Origin: Larimichthys crocea
Lineage: Eukaryota; Chordata; Actinopteri; Sciaenidae
NCBI RefSeq assembly: GCF_000972845.2
Contig: NC_040027.1
Span: 12,143,760-12,207,759, forward strand
DNA: 64,000 nt
Reading direction: 5' to 3'
Position 1 is the first letter of the stretch. Each line of letters begins with the position of its first letter. Both the position numbers and the translations under genes were made by a program. The notes under the pieces were generated by a model that ran no database searches, was not told the DNA's origin, and worked only from the letters and a program-made list of their open reading frames with translations. Of this stretch, positions 1 through 11,149 are shown piece by piece.

Positions 1-1356
1 ACAACACAACATTCCTTTACAATGTAACTGTGCTTGTAACCATGGTCTCTAGTGTGTGTTTAACAAGACACTGAACCTCCGTGGGGGCAAAACAAGCTGC
101 TACATCTGAGCCTGGCTTCAGTCTGTGCTGCTAAAGAATAATTTAATTTAATTGGGTTTGTATCAGTTTGTTTGAGAGAGGGAAACACACACAGACAGAG
201 CGGGAGATCTAAAAGTCACTCTACAGCTCACTTCCTCTGGGAGAGCAGCCTCCTTCTCGGACAGTAAGAGCTGAGTAGGTCCTGCTGTTTACTGATGATG
301 ATTACATGACATGATTTCAATACTTGAACTCAGTGGCTTTATAACTTCCCACAGTGGTGTTGTAGATATTGTCTTTGGAAACTTGAAGAGTAATAATTGC
401 CAAATTTATATGTGGAAAGGTCACCATTAGTGAGTCCTCCTTACCGACACTACAGTGAACTTTGTCCTGAAAAACAACCTCTGTGTGCCGCAGTGAGGGC
501 TGAGTAAGGTCCATAACTTTTACAGTGTTTCATACCTGGCAACCTGGAGATTCGGCATGAGCCGTGTAGTTATCAAGCTGGATCAAAACACACAGAACAA
601 AACCCAAACAGATGGCCAGCTAAATTTCAAAATAAGAAACATACTAACTATAGTGATTTATCAGGAAGCTTGTATTTTAATAGAGTTGTTTCCTGTTTCC
701 TTAATCTCTAATGACACAGCATATGCATTTAATGATTTAATACAGTAAATATCTTAGATAGTGTACCTTTTAAAGCAGACATGTTATGAAAAAACCCCAA
801 AACTTTTTCAGCTGCAACAATATGTTGGGGGGGGTAATTACTGACACGCAGGGAAGCACATCACACATTATTAATTTAAAACACAGGTGTAATAATATAA
901 CTGAAAGGGCACACATTTTGGTGTGCACAATTTATTTATAGCAGACTCGAGAGATCTGTGTGTTCTGCCCTCTGTTGAGTGCAACTTTGAATAGATTTTA
1001 CTGCACTGCAGTGCCACCTTTTGGTTCGTGGTGTAAATAATGACCAAAGTAGTGGCAGAGCAGGCAACTGAGTTTTCTGCAGCTATTTTCTTGACATGTA
1101 TTTGGAGGCCAGATGAAATTTTATATAAAGACCTCAATGATTTCTCTGTCTGGGATTTAAAAAAAAAAAGAGACACAAATGTTGAGAGCTAATAATTTAG
1201 AGCTTGATGAGATCTCTTTTTAAACTTAAAAGGAGTCTATATTGAGATTTTGTTAATGCATTTCTAGCTATAACCCACCAAATTGCCAAAGAATTGAATC
1301 AACCATCGTGATGCAGTGATTAAACTTCAATAACAACATTGGTTACATTGGGCGAT

Positions 1357-1571
1357 TCATTCTGGAATATCAGCTTCAGCGTAAAACTCGTCTTGTGGAA
1401 GCACAGATCTGTATCCTGACGTCTGGGAGAAGTTGAGCGTCAACTCGTCCTCAGCGTTTTTGCTGATCTGAAGCGTGGACAGCCATTGCAGAACATTATC
1501 AAACTGGCCGGTTGGCATTTTCCCCTCTTGAGAAGACTCAGCGATGGATGATCGTTGACTCTCGCCCTTCA
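1357..1571 (-). pseudogene. GIMAP-like gene, last coding exon
   Basis: It follows the acceptor AATTTACAG and ends at a TGA at 1359..1357 after FYAEADIPE. The sequence (KMPTGQFDNVLQWLSTLQIS and on) matches no domain I know. It joins in phase 1 to the preceding exon. In the second copy (8734..9005) the coding sequence is very similar, but the end is replaced by an unrelated read-through tail because about 110 bases are deleted there. Possible minus-strand AATAAA signals lie near 931..936. Confidence 0.5.
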
Positions 1572-1655
1572 CTGTAAATTCAACAAAACACAGTTTGACT
1601 TTGTGCACAGTGCTCGCTGTGAATGTGAGAAATCTTAAAACCATTTTTTACTCAC

Positions 1656-1823
1656 AGTCTGGCTTGAAGATATCCATGCTCCTCTGAAGAAGCTCTGTGG
1701 ATCTCATTATTTCCTTATCCAGCTTTTCAATTTCATGATTGATTTTTGCGTCTGTGTTTTCCTCCTTCTTCCTCTGACCAAAAGTCTTGACTTTGAATTT
1801 GGCCATGTCTCCAGCTAGCTGAT
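1656..1823 (-). pseudogene. GIMAP-like gene, coiled-coil 3' exon
   Basis: A 168-base exon runs between the acceptor TTTTCTAAAG and the donor T|GTGAGT. It is open and joins in phase with the exons either side. It encodes a charged helix-like segment (KKEENTDAKINHEIEKLDK), as expected for the C-terminal extension of many fish GIMAPs. A near copy at 9090..9258 has one extra base and so changes frame. I recognise no domain; the assignment rests on position and splice phase. Confidence 0.55.
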
Positions 1824-1911
1824 CTTTAGAAAAAGAGATTAGAACAACAGGATATTCATAAGATGATGGAAACAAACAAATGGATCATCCCTGTCACGGC
1901 ATAATACTCAC

Positions 1912-2676
1912 TCAGTGATTTGGATTTAGTGCTTGTCACACTTTCCTTGTTGTCAGCTTGCAGCTCAAGGAGTGTTTTCTTGAAGTTGATCATCAGCTCC
2001 AGCTCTCTCCTCCTGTATTCCTCCTCCCTCTGCACATTTTTGAGCTGCCTCCTTCTGAACTTCCCCTCAATTCTGTGATGGACGTCATTCATGTCAGGGC
2101 AGTAGAGCCGACCGTTGTTCACGGCCACCATTTCCTCTAATTTCTCAAACAGCTCGGTAACCTGACTCATGTCAGATTTCTTCATGTTGTTCACAACGTG
2201 GTATTTGTTCTCACACTTGTCGACCAACCAGCGTAGAGCTCGATGCTCCCTCTCAATGTGCTCCTCTATGGATTTATAGATAGTTGTCTCCGTATGTGAA
2301 CAAAAACCATGGTATGTTTCCAGATGCTGGCATCGAAGAGGTTCATGTGTTTCTTCCAGGGCAACCTGTTAGCTTCTTGAACGTCAGATCCGACGGACAC
2401 CAGCAGTACGGCATGGACCCCTAATGGGCTCACAGACAGACCTCGAACAATCTCTCTTGTCCATCTCTTTTAATGCATCGCTGGACTTGGACCAGCCTGG
2501 GGTGTCGATCACTGTGATCAGTCTGTCAGCAACTTCCTCCTCCTCCACTTGACAGTAGTTAGTTTGGCCAGAGGTGAATGCTCCTTTACGCAGGAGGTTA
2601 TTTCCTGTTGCACTCTTTCCAGATGTCTTCATACCAAGCAGCACTATCCGCAGCTCACGCAGTTTGTTTTTGGATC
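1912..2676 (-). pseudogene. AIG1 GTPase domain C (third)
   Basis: The acceptor TTCTTCTCAG precedes 2676; the donor is CTGA|GTGAGT, ending the exon at 1912. The P-loop is GMKTSGKSATGNNLL and the G3 motif is DTPGW. The next block, REIVRGLSVSPLGVHAVLLV, is in another frame, so there is a break near 2455..2465. The TMVF...THGD-type strand near 2290..2310 is disrupted again before SIEEHIEREHRALRWLV, and the diagnostic CENKYHVVNN and SQVTELFEKLEEMV follow intact. The C-terminal part is an arginine- and glutamate-rich coiled-coil-like stretch (REEEYRRRELELMINFKK). Confidence 0.73.
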
Positions 2677-2910
2677 CTGAGAAGAAAACAGTAGAGGGTG
2701 AAAAACCGTGCAGATATTCAAGGCTTTTTGAGGCTGATGTCAATCAAAGTTGGCGCTCCAGACTAACAGACTAACAGCCATGCTACTTGGCACAGCAGTG
2801 CATTGAGCTAAATGCTACTGTCAGCATGCTAAGATGTTTACACTGACATTGGTCTCAGATTTTTTCAGATGTAATGCTGAGTACTACTAATACTAAATGA
2901 CTGACCGTAC

Positions 2911-3600
2911 CTTTAAGAGATTTTCTTTTGGCCTTGACTTGACTTTGCCTCAGTCTTGCTCCGTCTTCCACTCTTAGTCTTTTCTCTTCAATGCTCAGAT
3001 GTACCTTCTTATCAGGGACAAAATGGTTGAACCCATTTGCAGCCACAGTCTCAGTGATTTTCTCAGCAGCTCGCGATTTGAGTACCATCGTCTGGTCTTG
3101 TTATCCATGACGTGATATCGGTTTCCACATTGTTCAATGAGACACTGCATGGCCTCTCCTTCCCCTTCGATGTACTGCTCTCTGTGTTTTTTTCCCAGCC
3201 AGTCTCCCCTGGTGAAAACTACAATGGTGTGTCTCCACACTCTTCTCCAAGAAGCTCCAGTGTTGTTGTCACTGCTTCTAAGTGTTTGGCATTGAAGGAT
3301 GCATCTGCGTCTACCACCAGCAGGAAAACATGAGGTCCAGGGGGGCATAGAAACATGCTGCACATTACTTCCTCCTTGATTGCTTCAGGTGTGTCAGACA
3401 AGAGAAGCCTTTCCACCAGCCTGGTGTGCAACAAGAGTTATTTCCGTTTTACCCACGAAACCCTTCCGGGCCACCGATTGTGCCGTTCTTTTCCCATCTT
3501 CTGTATCTTTGTCCCAAGATGGTGTTTCCGACTGAGGTTTTCCCAACGTTTCGGCTTCCCAAGAGAACCATCTGGACTTTTGGGATGGTTTTCATCTCTT
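2911..3600 (-). pseudogene. AIG1 GTPase domain B (second)
   Basis: The acceptor TCCAACAG precedes 3600 and the donor GTACGG follows 2911. The exon opens MKTIPKVQMVLLGSRNVGKT, with the P-loop GSRNVGKTSVGN. Frame changes after the GFRG segment lead to LLLSDTPEAIKEEV, then CPPGPHVFLLVVDADASF, HTIVVFTRGDWLG, and the CGNRYHVMDNKTR block that is diagnostic of the AIG1 family. A further break precedes the ELL-KITETVAANG helix. The tail is basic and charged (KRLRVEDGARLRQSQVKAKRK). At least three frame breaks are needed to read it through. Confidence 0.72.
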
Positions 3601-4443
3601 CTGTTGGACAAAAAAAGCTCGGTTAGTCAAGCAGCAAGTTATACAAGAACTTAAGCACTTGAGCCTGACATGTTATCTGAGGATTTGTGTCCTTTTCAGC
3701 TTGTCCTTGAGTCCTTCCTAGTTACGAGGTTTCTACCCGAGATGCAGGTGGCAGCTAACTGTAACTGTAACTGTAACCAAGCTAAGCTGTGTTGGCTATG
3801 CGATGCAGGTCTGGCGATGCGGAGTGATGCTGAAGTAGAATGTTCAAATTAAGATTTACAGATAGTAACACTTTTTAATATACTGTCAATTTTTCTTCCT
3901 GCATGTTCACTTCAACGTTTAGTCTTGTGTATATCACTTTTGGCTGATGCCCAAGATGATGCTACTTGGGTGCAATAAATATGTAGCTGGGACCAGCAGC
4001 CTGAAAAAAGGAAACCCAAGATACTTGGGTCTGTCCAAGATAACAAAATCCACCTGTAAACACCTCTACAGCTCACTCATCCACATGTTATGTCCTGTTT
4101 GGTTAATCCATAAAAACACGTCATGTTTGTTTTGTTCATGGCGGTTTAGTGTCTGACTGCTTCTTGGCGTGCTCGTTTGCAGACATCGTCGAGGCCTATC
4201 ACCAGGAAGTCACTGGTCATGCAAAGTGGTGTTAAATAGGTCAGCTTTAGAGGTGTTGATAGGCAGGTTTTTGTCGCCCGTTAGTTTTGCCAGCTGTTTC
4301 AGTCTGTTGTACTGTGTTATACATGTTTAATGTAAGACATGAGAGGTATTTGCCAAAATGTCAAACTATTTCTTTAAATCTGTAAACTATGATACATAAT
4401 ATATGTACTGCGTTTGTTTGAGTGCACCTTCTGTCACATTCAC

Positions 4444-5151
4444 CTGGAATGAGTGTTTTCCTTTGTTGTCTTTCCTCCTCGGCCCTCCTCTTCTGTCGTT
4501 TGCCCTCTCAGCCACTTTTTCTTGCTTCTCTCTGATGATGTTCAACGTTTGTTCATCTACCTCGTAGTGAGTGCCGTTGTTGTGCCACACCATCTCATCT
4601 ATCTTCTCCAGCAGCTCTGTCACCTGAGATGAGTCAGTCTTCTTCTTGTTATTGAACACGTTTACCTGTTCCTGCATCTTTCTATTAACCACTTGAGCGA
4701 ATCTCCCTCCTCTCAATGTGCTGCTCTATCGTCTTCTCCCCCAGGAAATCCCACAGGTGAACAGCACCATGGTTGTACCGCCAAACCCGCTCCCCCAGCA
4801 CTTCATGTGCTCCTCCACGGTCCCTTCTGCTCCACAGAGAAAGCACAGTCTATGGGGATGACAAGGAGGAAAACGTCTGGTCCGGGTGGACATTTGGACA
4901 CGTTGAGTTAATCTTTGCTTGTCCCCTTCTGGGATCTCAGTGAGGGACAGCGAGCTGCTCCATCCTGGAGCATCGACCACGATGAGGTTCCTACCCTGGA
5001 CCTCTTCATGTCTCACTTCACACTGAGCTGTTCTGGTTCGGCCACACTCGAACCTGTCCTTTCCCAGGTGGTGTTGCCAGAGGAGCTCTTACCAGACCAT
5101 ATCCCACCATCAGGATGAGTCTGCTCTCTGACAGAGTGGTGCTTCTTCGTC
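4444..5151 (-). pseudogene. AIG1 GTPase domain A (first) of the GIMAP8-like gene
   Basis: The exon runs from an acceptor (TTATTCGAG before 5151) to a GTGAAT donor at 4443..4438. Visible pieces are the start LILMVGYG, the P-loop SGKSSSGNT, the G3 region LIVVDAPGW, the strand CPPGPDVFLLVIPID, TMVLFTCG, the EKTIEQHIERR helix, and SSQVTELLEKIDEMV. These pieces lie in three different frames. Breaks occur just before SGKS, just after SGNT (one base missing near ILGKDRF), on either side of CPPGPDVFLLV, after LFTCG, and at the RNRYHVFNN block. That is at least five breaks in about 700 bases, while the encoded motifs are barely altered, so the indels are recent or technical. Confidence 0.72.
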
Positions 5152-6584
5152 CTCGAATAAAAAAAAGGAACACACGACAGTCTCAGATGTGAGAATGAGT
5201 TGTGCCAAAATGTCAACAACCAACCAAAGCTGTGGAACAGCTTCTTGGCTGGGTGGTCAATGATGTAGGCAGAGAAACTTTTACAAAAGGAAGTTAACAG
5301 ACTTGTTTATACTGAGGAAGGACAACGTAGTCAGTTGAGATGAGAAAATCCCAAAACTAGAATGACAGGGTTGATCACAGCGGGACTCTCTGCCTTCAGA
5401 TGATGACAGATGAAGAATACCCTTGTAAACTCGCGCTTGTGTGTCTTCTCTGAGATGTTATGGCAGGTTTTTTTGACTATTATTAATCCCGTTCAGAGTC
5501 TGAGAGTCAAGAGAAACATTTTAGAATGACCCCGAACGAAAAAACAAATCATTTCGAGACATTAAAGAAGCCACAAGGAAAAAGGAATAATCAATCAGCT
5601 GAGAATGACTCATCACCTCCCGGTTGTTAGTGCCTTTGATGAAGAGATGAGAGTACTAAATACTTCTGGCTCTTTGATTTGCGGATGGTATATGATAAGC
5701 AGAGCAACGCTATAAGCATACTATCTCTTAAGATGTTCTTTTGTGGTGTGTTTTAGCTGTCTGACTTGTTTTAGGGTGAATTAAGGATGGTGATTATTAA
5801 CTGAACAACATTATGATCAAATTATGGGATATATTAAAAACAACCCAGTTCATGCCAGTGGTTTTTAACCTGGGGGTCAGTTGTGGATCATTCCTGCGGG
5901 TAACTAAACGGTTTGGAGAATAAAATAAAATAACATATTGTGACTGGGACAAAAACTCAGAAACACTATATACTGCCGCTCTATGGTCTTTTTAATAATG
6001 CTAACAGGCCCAGATAAATGTGTATATGAGAATCTAATATTTTTATTGTTGTTTTAGGCCATAGCCAAAACTGATAACTCTTTCTGTCCTCCTGGTGCAG
6101 TTTGGTCGGTTTCACAGTTTCAGGCAAACATGACTGATCCACACTACAGCGTCATCACATACTACAAACAACTCAAAATGTCTGTCATATGATCCAGTAT
6201 CTGTCTGCAGGGGTAAACAGTGGAGAGGCTGCTGGGAAACAGCTCTGCATTGTGGTGTGTACTGGTGGAATCTGGTCTAACTGGTTTTGTGTGGCATCAG
6301 TCTGCAGTCTGCAAATAGTTTGTTCTTTTCTTGTAAGTCAAATAGCAACAGGTGCCAACATTTGGGAATGCCCAGATCGTTAGACGAGCTGATTTCACTT
6401 CAAACAGTATAAGTATATAATACATTATCTGAATAGAGAAAATACATTTGGAAATCTTTTAATTTATACAACTTCATCATTACAAGTACTCAACTTCAGG
6501 TGATGGTACAGTTCTTGCAGTAGGTTAAACTATGCAGTTACCTGTTTATCTTCAACACAACAAAAAGCTGTTTGATTAACTCAC
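5152..6584. other. No gene seen
   Basis: AT-rich sequence upstream (in minus-strand sense) of the GIMAP-like domain A. It could hold 5' non-coding exons or the promoter of that gene, but I see no motif strong enough to place them. Confidence 0.4.
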
Positions 6585-6732
6585 CCAGATGTTTTCCATC
6601 TTTACTGGTCTTCTCTTTTAATGGCCGAGTTACTGCTAACTGAATATCCCCGAGGGCTCTGCAGAGGTCAGTGGGAAGAAGTCTATCCTCAGGCAGATTT
6701 ACAGCCAGTCCACATAGCAGTGACTGAATGTA
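6585..6732 (-). other. Orphan exon-like segment
   Basis: A 148-base segment is bounded by a good acceptor (TTGTAGTTGCAG) and a consensus donor (CTGG|GTGAGT) and is open throughout. It encodes a leucine-rich peptide with the stretches LLCGLAVNLPEDRLLP and CRALGDIQLAVTRPLK. I do not recognise the domain. It lies between the GIMAP-like gene and copy B. A degraded copy is at about 9315..9455, so it belongs to the repeated unit. It may be a 5' exon of the next GIMAP unit, a 3' exon of a neighbour, or chance. Confidence 0.35.
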
Positions 6733-7596
6733 CTGCAACTACAAGAGAAGAGCTCTTTTTAAGGAAGTCTCACAATGTAACCGGTCTGACTGGTTCATAG
6801 TCATGTGCCACCCCACGGGCATGTTTGATCATGAAAACACTTAGCAGGAAAGAGTATGCAGACTATTTCAGTGGACTATTTTGGACTACAGGTTAGTGTG
6901 ACCAAGTGCCCAAAGAGATGCAATCAAAAGTAACATTTGCTCTTGTATTTCTTTGCAGGGAGTTCAAGCTCATGTGTCAAACAACACACCCCATTCCTTT
7001 ACAATGTAACTGTGCTTGTAACCGTGATCTCTAGTGTGTGTTTAACAAGACACTGAACCTCCGTGGGGGCAAAACAAGCTGCTACATCTGAGCCTGGCTT
7101 CAGTCTGTGCTGCTAAAGAATAATTAATTTAACTGGGTTTGTATCAGTTGTTTGAGAGAGGCAACACACACAGACAGAGCAGGAGATCTAAAAGTCACTC
7201 TACCGCTCACTTCCTCTGGGAGAGCAGCCTCCTTCTCGGGCAGTAAGAGCTGAGTAGGTCCTGCTGTTTACTGATGATGATTACATGACATGATTTCAAT
7301 ACTTGAACTCAGTGGCTTTATAACTTCCCACAGCGGTGTTGTAGATATTGTCTTTGGAAACTTTAAAAAAAGGAAATAATTGCCAAATTTATATGTGGGA
7401 AAAGTCACCATTACATGCCAAGTTCTCCATACCGACACTACAGTGAACTCTGTCCTGAAAAACAGCCTCTGTCTCCTGCAGTGAGGACTGAGTAAGGTCC
7501 ATAACTTTTACAGTGTTTCTTTCCAGGATGCACTGTGGGTCAGGATATCTCTCATGAAAGAGTCCTACAGCATCCATGAGATTTAAAAAGAGAGGG

Positions 7597-7783
7597 GCGC
7601 AGTCAGTAGCGTAGTGGATTAAGCGGCCGCCCCATGTGTGGAGGCTATAGTCCTTGCTGCAGCTGGCCCTGGTTCGAATCCCGCATTGGACGGCCATTTA
7701 CTGCGTGTCACTCCCCCTCTCTCTGCTTCCTGTCTGTCTTCAGCTGTACTATCATAAAAGGCCAAAAAAATAATCTTTAAAAA
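7597..7783 (+). mobile_element. tRNA-derived SINE with target-site duplication
   Basis: The head resembles a tRNA: an A-box-like stretch TAGCGTAGTGGATTAAG at about 7607..7623 and a B box GGTTCGAATCC at 7671..7681. The body GCGTGTCACTCCCCCTCTCT, then CTTCAGCTGTACTATCATAAAAGGC, and an A-rich tail are typical of teleost tRNA-SINEs. It is flanked by the direct repeat AAAAAGAGAGGG (7585..7596 and about 7784..7795), the expected target duplication. It is present only in copy B. The family (AFC-like) is from memory. Confidence 0.8.
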
Positions 7784-8733
7784 AAAAAGAGAGGGACGAT
7801 AATGGTATAGATATTTTAGATATATGAGATATTTATTTTGATTCACAAAGGAAATCGGGTGGAAGCCCACTGAAAAACAAACAGGCACTCTGGGGTTTCT
7901 TCTGGCCTCTAAATGTCTTAATCCTCTAATATTTACCATGTTTTACTGTGTCTGCTCGTGGAGCTTCTTAGGTCGGACAGACTCTAACGTCCATTCTGTT
8001 GATCCACTTCATTTGCTTCCATGGCTGTAGTATGTTTCATACCTGGCAACCCGGAGTGTAGTTATCAAGCTGGATCAAAACACACAGAACAAAACCCAAA
8101 CAGATGGCCAGGCAAATTTTAAAATAAGAAACATACTGACTATAGTGATTTATCAGGAAGCTTGTATTTTAATAGAGCATGTTTCCTTAATCTCTAATGG
8201 CACAGCATATCTTAGATATTTGTACCTTTTAAAGGGGACATATTATGAAAAACTTTTTCAGCTGCAACAATATGTTTAATTGTTTTATTTTTTATTTTCT
8301 GGTGAACATTCTCAAAACACGCATGATGTCTGTATTTCTCTGCATCACCTGCATTATTTCTATTGAATGATGACGTACAAAGTTCTGGGTTACCTGTTGT
8401 ATTAATTTTAAAAACAGGTGTAATAATATAACTGAAAGGGCACACATTTTGGTGTGCACAATTTATTTATACTGTAGCAGACTCAAGAGACTCTAGAGAC
8501 CTGTGTGTTCTGCCCTCTGTTGAGTGCAACTTTGAATAGATTTTACTGCACTGCAGTGCCACCTATTGGTTCGTGGTGTAAATAATGACCAAAGTAGTGG
8601 CAGAGCAGGCAACTGAGTTTTCTGCAGCTATTTTCTTGACATGTATTTTGAGGCCAGATGAGATTTTCATATAAAGACCTCAATGATTTCTCTGTCTGGG
8701 ATTTTAAAAAAAAAGAGACACAAATGTTGAGAG

Positions 8734-9005
8734 CTAATAATTTAGAGCTTGATGAGATCTCTTTTTAAACCTAAAAGGAGTGTAAATTGAGATTTTGTTA
8801 ATGCAGGCTTCAGCGTAAAACTCGTCTTGTGGAAGCACAGATCTGTATCCTGACGTCTGAGAGAAGTTGAGTGTCAACTCGTTTTCGACGTTTTTGCTGA
8901 TCTGAAGCGTGGACAGCCATTGCAGAACATTGTCAAATTGGCCGGTTGGCATTTTCCCCTCTTGAGAAGACTCAACGATGGCTGATCGTCGACTCTCGCC
9001 CTTCA
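8734..9005 (-). pseudogene. Duplicate of the GIMAP last exon
   Basis: This is the copy of 1357..1571 with the acceptor kept. It is open through FYAEA and then runs into unrelated sequence to a stop at 8734, because the native 3' end is deleted. Differences from copy A are mostly conservative codon changes, such as an NVENEL for NAEDEL exchange. Its partner exons are broken or missing. Confidence 0.6.
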
Positions 9006-9089
9006 CTGTAATTTCAACAAAACACAGTCTGACTTTGTGCACAGTGCTCTCTGTGAATGTGAGAAATCTTAAAACCATTTTTTACTCAC

Positions 9090-9258
9090 AGCCTGGCTTG
9101 AAGATCCCCTTGCTGCTCCGAAGAAGCTCTGTAGATCTCATTATTTTCGTTTTCCAGCTTTTCAATTTCATGATTGATTTTTGCGTCTGTGTTTTCCTCC
9201 TTCTTCCTCTGATCAAAAGTCTTGACTTTGAGTTTGGCCATGTCTCCAACTAGTTGAT
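9090..9258 (-). pseudogene. Duplicate of the GIMAP coiled-coil exon, frameshifted
   Basis: This is the copy of 1656..1823 with acceptor and donor both kept (TTTTCTAAAG and GTGAGT). It is 169 bases instead of 168. The extra base lies in the run encoding KLENEN and puts the rest in a frame that reads a different peptide. There is no GTPase exon upstream, so it is a relic. Confidence 0.65.
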
Positions 9259-9314
9259 CTTTAGAAAAAGAGATTAAAACAACAGAATATTCATAAGAGG
9301 ATGGAAACAAACAT

Positions 9315-9460
9315 CTTTACTGGTCGTCTCTTTTCATGGCCGAGTTACTGCTAACTGATCATCCCCGAGGGCTCTGCAGAGGTCAGTGGAAGTCTACCCT
9401 GAGGCAGATTTTACTGCCAGTCCACACAGCAGTGACTGAATGTAGTGCAACTAAATGAGT
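9315..9460 (-). pseudogene. Damaged copy of the orphan exon
   Basis: It is similar to 6595..6735 across the whole stretch (CTCTTTT.ATGGCCGAGTTACTG and CCCCGAGGGCTCTGCAGAGG). Several one- to three-base indels break the frame, and the consensus donor seen in the other copy is absent because the deletion junction at 9314 removes it. Confidence 0.55.
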
Positions 9461-10531
9461 GTTTTATATGTAAGGAACTCTCACAATGAAACCGGTCTGA
9501 GTCCCACTGTGGCACTGGCATCAGAGAGCATTTTTGATCATGTACACACCTAACAGAAAACAAATGCAGTCACAGCACCTTTGTTCTTGTATTTCTTTGC
9601 AGCAGAGTTCAAGCTCATGTGTCAACGCAACCCAACATTCCTCAAGTCCATTTTTTTTAAAGATTGAACTCTGACTCTGTCTCTTTACTGATGCTTTTGC
9701 AGAGGCTGCCAGGTTTTTCTTCAGCTCGCCTTGTTATGCTGAAGGACAGCTGTATGAATTTTAATCCCAGAGCGTCGACACCTCCCTGTGCCACAGCACA
9801 TCTTTAAGTACTGAGCCCTGAAATTCTGCTTAAACCAGAGTTTTCTATACCTGAGTTTGGCAGAGTAATTGTATCTGGATGCGTAATTTAGATGGCACTG
9901 GATGATCTTGTCTTACTTCTTTGTTGCTCATACTTGTCTCTGCACACTGGCTTACTATATATTGCTCATTATAAGAGCTCCTGCAGTGAAGTCCTCATAA
10001 AAATAAAGAAATTTGCTCACTGGCACAGCCAAGATTTAAAATAGAAATGAGTACATTTGTTTTTATCTCAGATTTGCTGCTTTCAGTGATGGAAAGAAAG
10101 TGAAAAATATCACCTCTAATGAGACTCCTTTTCAACCTTCAAGGCAATGAAATCTACAAGAGCTGTAGAGAAGCACTCTGGAATTAATTAAATCCAAACC
10201 AAGGATACTCTGCATTTATTTGATGCACATAAGTGTTTATTTTACAGGAATGTACTTCATTTTAAATATAAAAATATAGTATACTCTGAGATGAGTCACG
10301 CCGTCACGCTATCATAATTATCCTGACAGATACATCGTGGTTATGAGTCTCTATAAGAAATGACATCATTTAAATCCAAAATCTTAAATTAGCAACCAGT
10401 GGATTGTGAAATTACAGTACAAACCTCATGTGCATGTGGAATATGTGTGTAGAGTCGATATCTTATGTCCAGACTCATCACTACTACTTTACGATCAGCA
10501 GAGTTTGGGCTGTAACTATGAACAAACCCAA

Positions 10532-10553
10532 ACACACACACACACACACACAC
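10532..10553. repeat. CA microsatellite
   Basis: Short CA tract in gene-free sequence. Confidence 0.9.
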
Positions 10554-11149
10554 CTCGACAACAGTTCAATCAAGTATAATCATAAACATCGAGCAGTTAA
10601 AAGCAATATAAGATCTGTTTCAATCAATAAAAACAAGAAATATCGTGCTATTGTGAATACAGTACAATGGAGGAAATAAGTATCAACACACCAACAAACA
10701 CAGAGCAAAATATGAAGATCAGTTAAAATTAACAGAAAGGAAAGACGTCAAGCAAGGTGTCAAGTAATTAAACCTGCAATGCAAATGAGGAATATAATAT
10801 CTGAAAGACGGGACTAATGCTGTGTTGGAGACCGCATCTTATGCTTTACAAACTGTCAGCTAACAAGGAGGATGGGAGCACCTCTTGGGATCTTTTCTGG
10901 ATGTACACAAGGAAGGAAGAAATATAAAACTCAGTTAAAATGAACTGAAAAGAAAGAATCAAAAACAAGAGAAATAATAAAAAACAAATAATATGTTATT
11001 TGGCACTCGAAAACTCGATGTTTTTTCAATTGAGTAGTAAAGACTGTGTGTATGCTGTAGATGGTCGATGGCTTAAATTTGATTTCCAACTGTTCCCAGG
11101 AAAGGGACATCTATATTTAATATAACACTGATATCAAGAAGTACGACAG

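Larger units (their letters stand above)
1..1875. repeat. Segmental duplication, copy A
   Basis: This 3' part of the GIMAP-like gene and its flank is repeated at about 6960..9313 in the same orientation. The match begins at the window edge (CATTCCTTTACAATGTAACT is also at about 6995), so copy A may extend left. Within it the two copies differ by substitutions, many small indels, about 513 extra bases in copy B at 7521..8033, and about 110 bases lost from copy B near 8805. Confidence 0.85.
1357..5151 (-). pseudogene. GIMAP8-like triple AIG1-domain GTPase, frame-broken
   Basis: GIMAP (AIG1) proteins are GTP-binding proteins of lymphoid cells, often lying on internal membranes. Read on the minus strand, three large exons (4444..5151, 2911..3600, 1912..2676) each encode an AIG1-type GTPase domain, followed by two small exons (1656..1823, 1357..1571). 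Three AIG1 domains in a row is the GIMAP8 layout. Each domain has a recognisable P-loop and the family block ending in VTEL(L/F)EK(I/L). All three domains need several one-base corrections to stay open, so as written no full-length protein can be made. Splice donors and acceptors at exon edges remain good. It is either a young pseudogene or a real gene spoiled by consensus indels; the latter is plausible because the region is duplicated. No start codon exon was identified; it may lie upstream of 5151. Confidence 0.72.
6960..9313. repeat. Segmental duplication, copy B (GTPase exons deleted)
   Basis: This is a second copy of 1..1875 in the same orientation. At 9313 homology to copy A stops at a point equal to about 1870, and the next bases match 6595..6790 instead. 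The most economical reading is that copy B once carried a whole unit and lost the block equal to about 1876..6594, which holds all three GTPase exons. The copy therefore keeps only two 3' exons (8734..9005 and 9090..9258). Confidence 0.8.

Noticed and set aside
1958..2140. Plus-strand open frame within GIMAP domain C
   Set aside because: It is antisense to the AIG1 coiled-coil and VTEL block, which is clearly coding on the minus strand.
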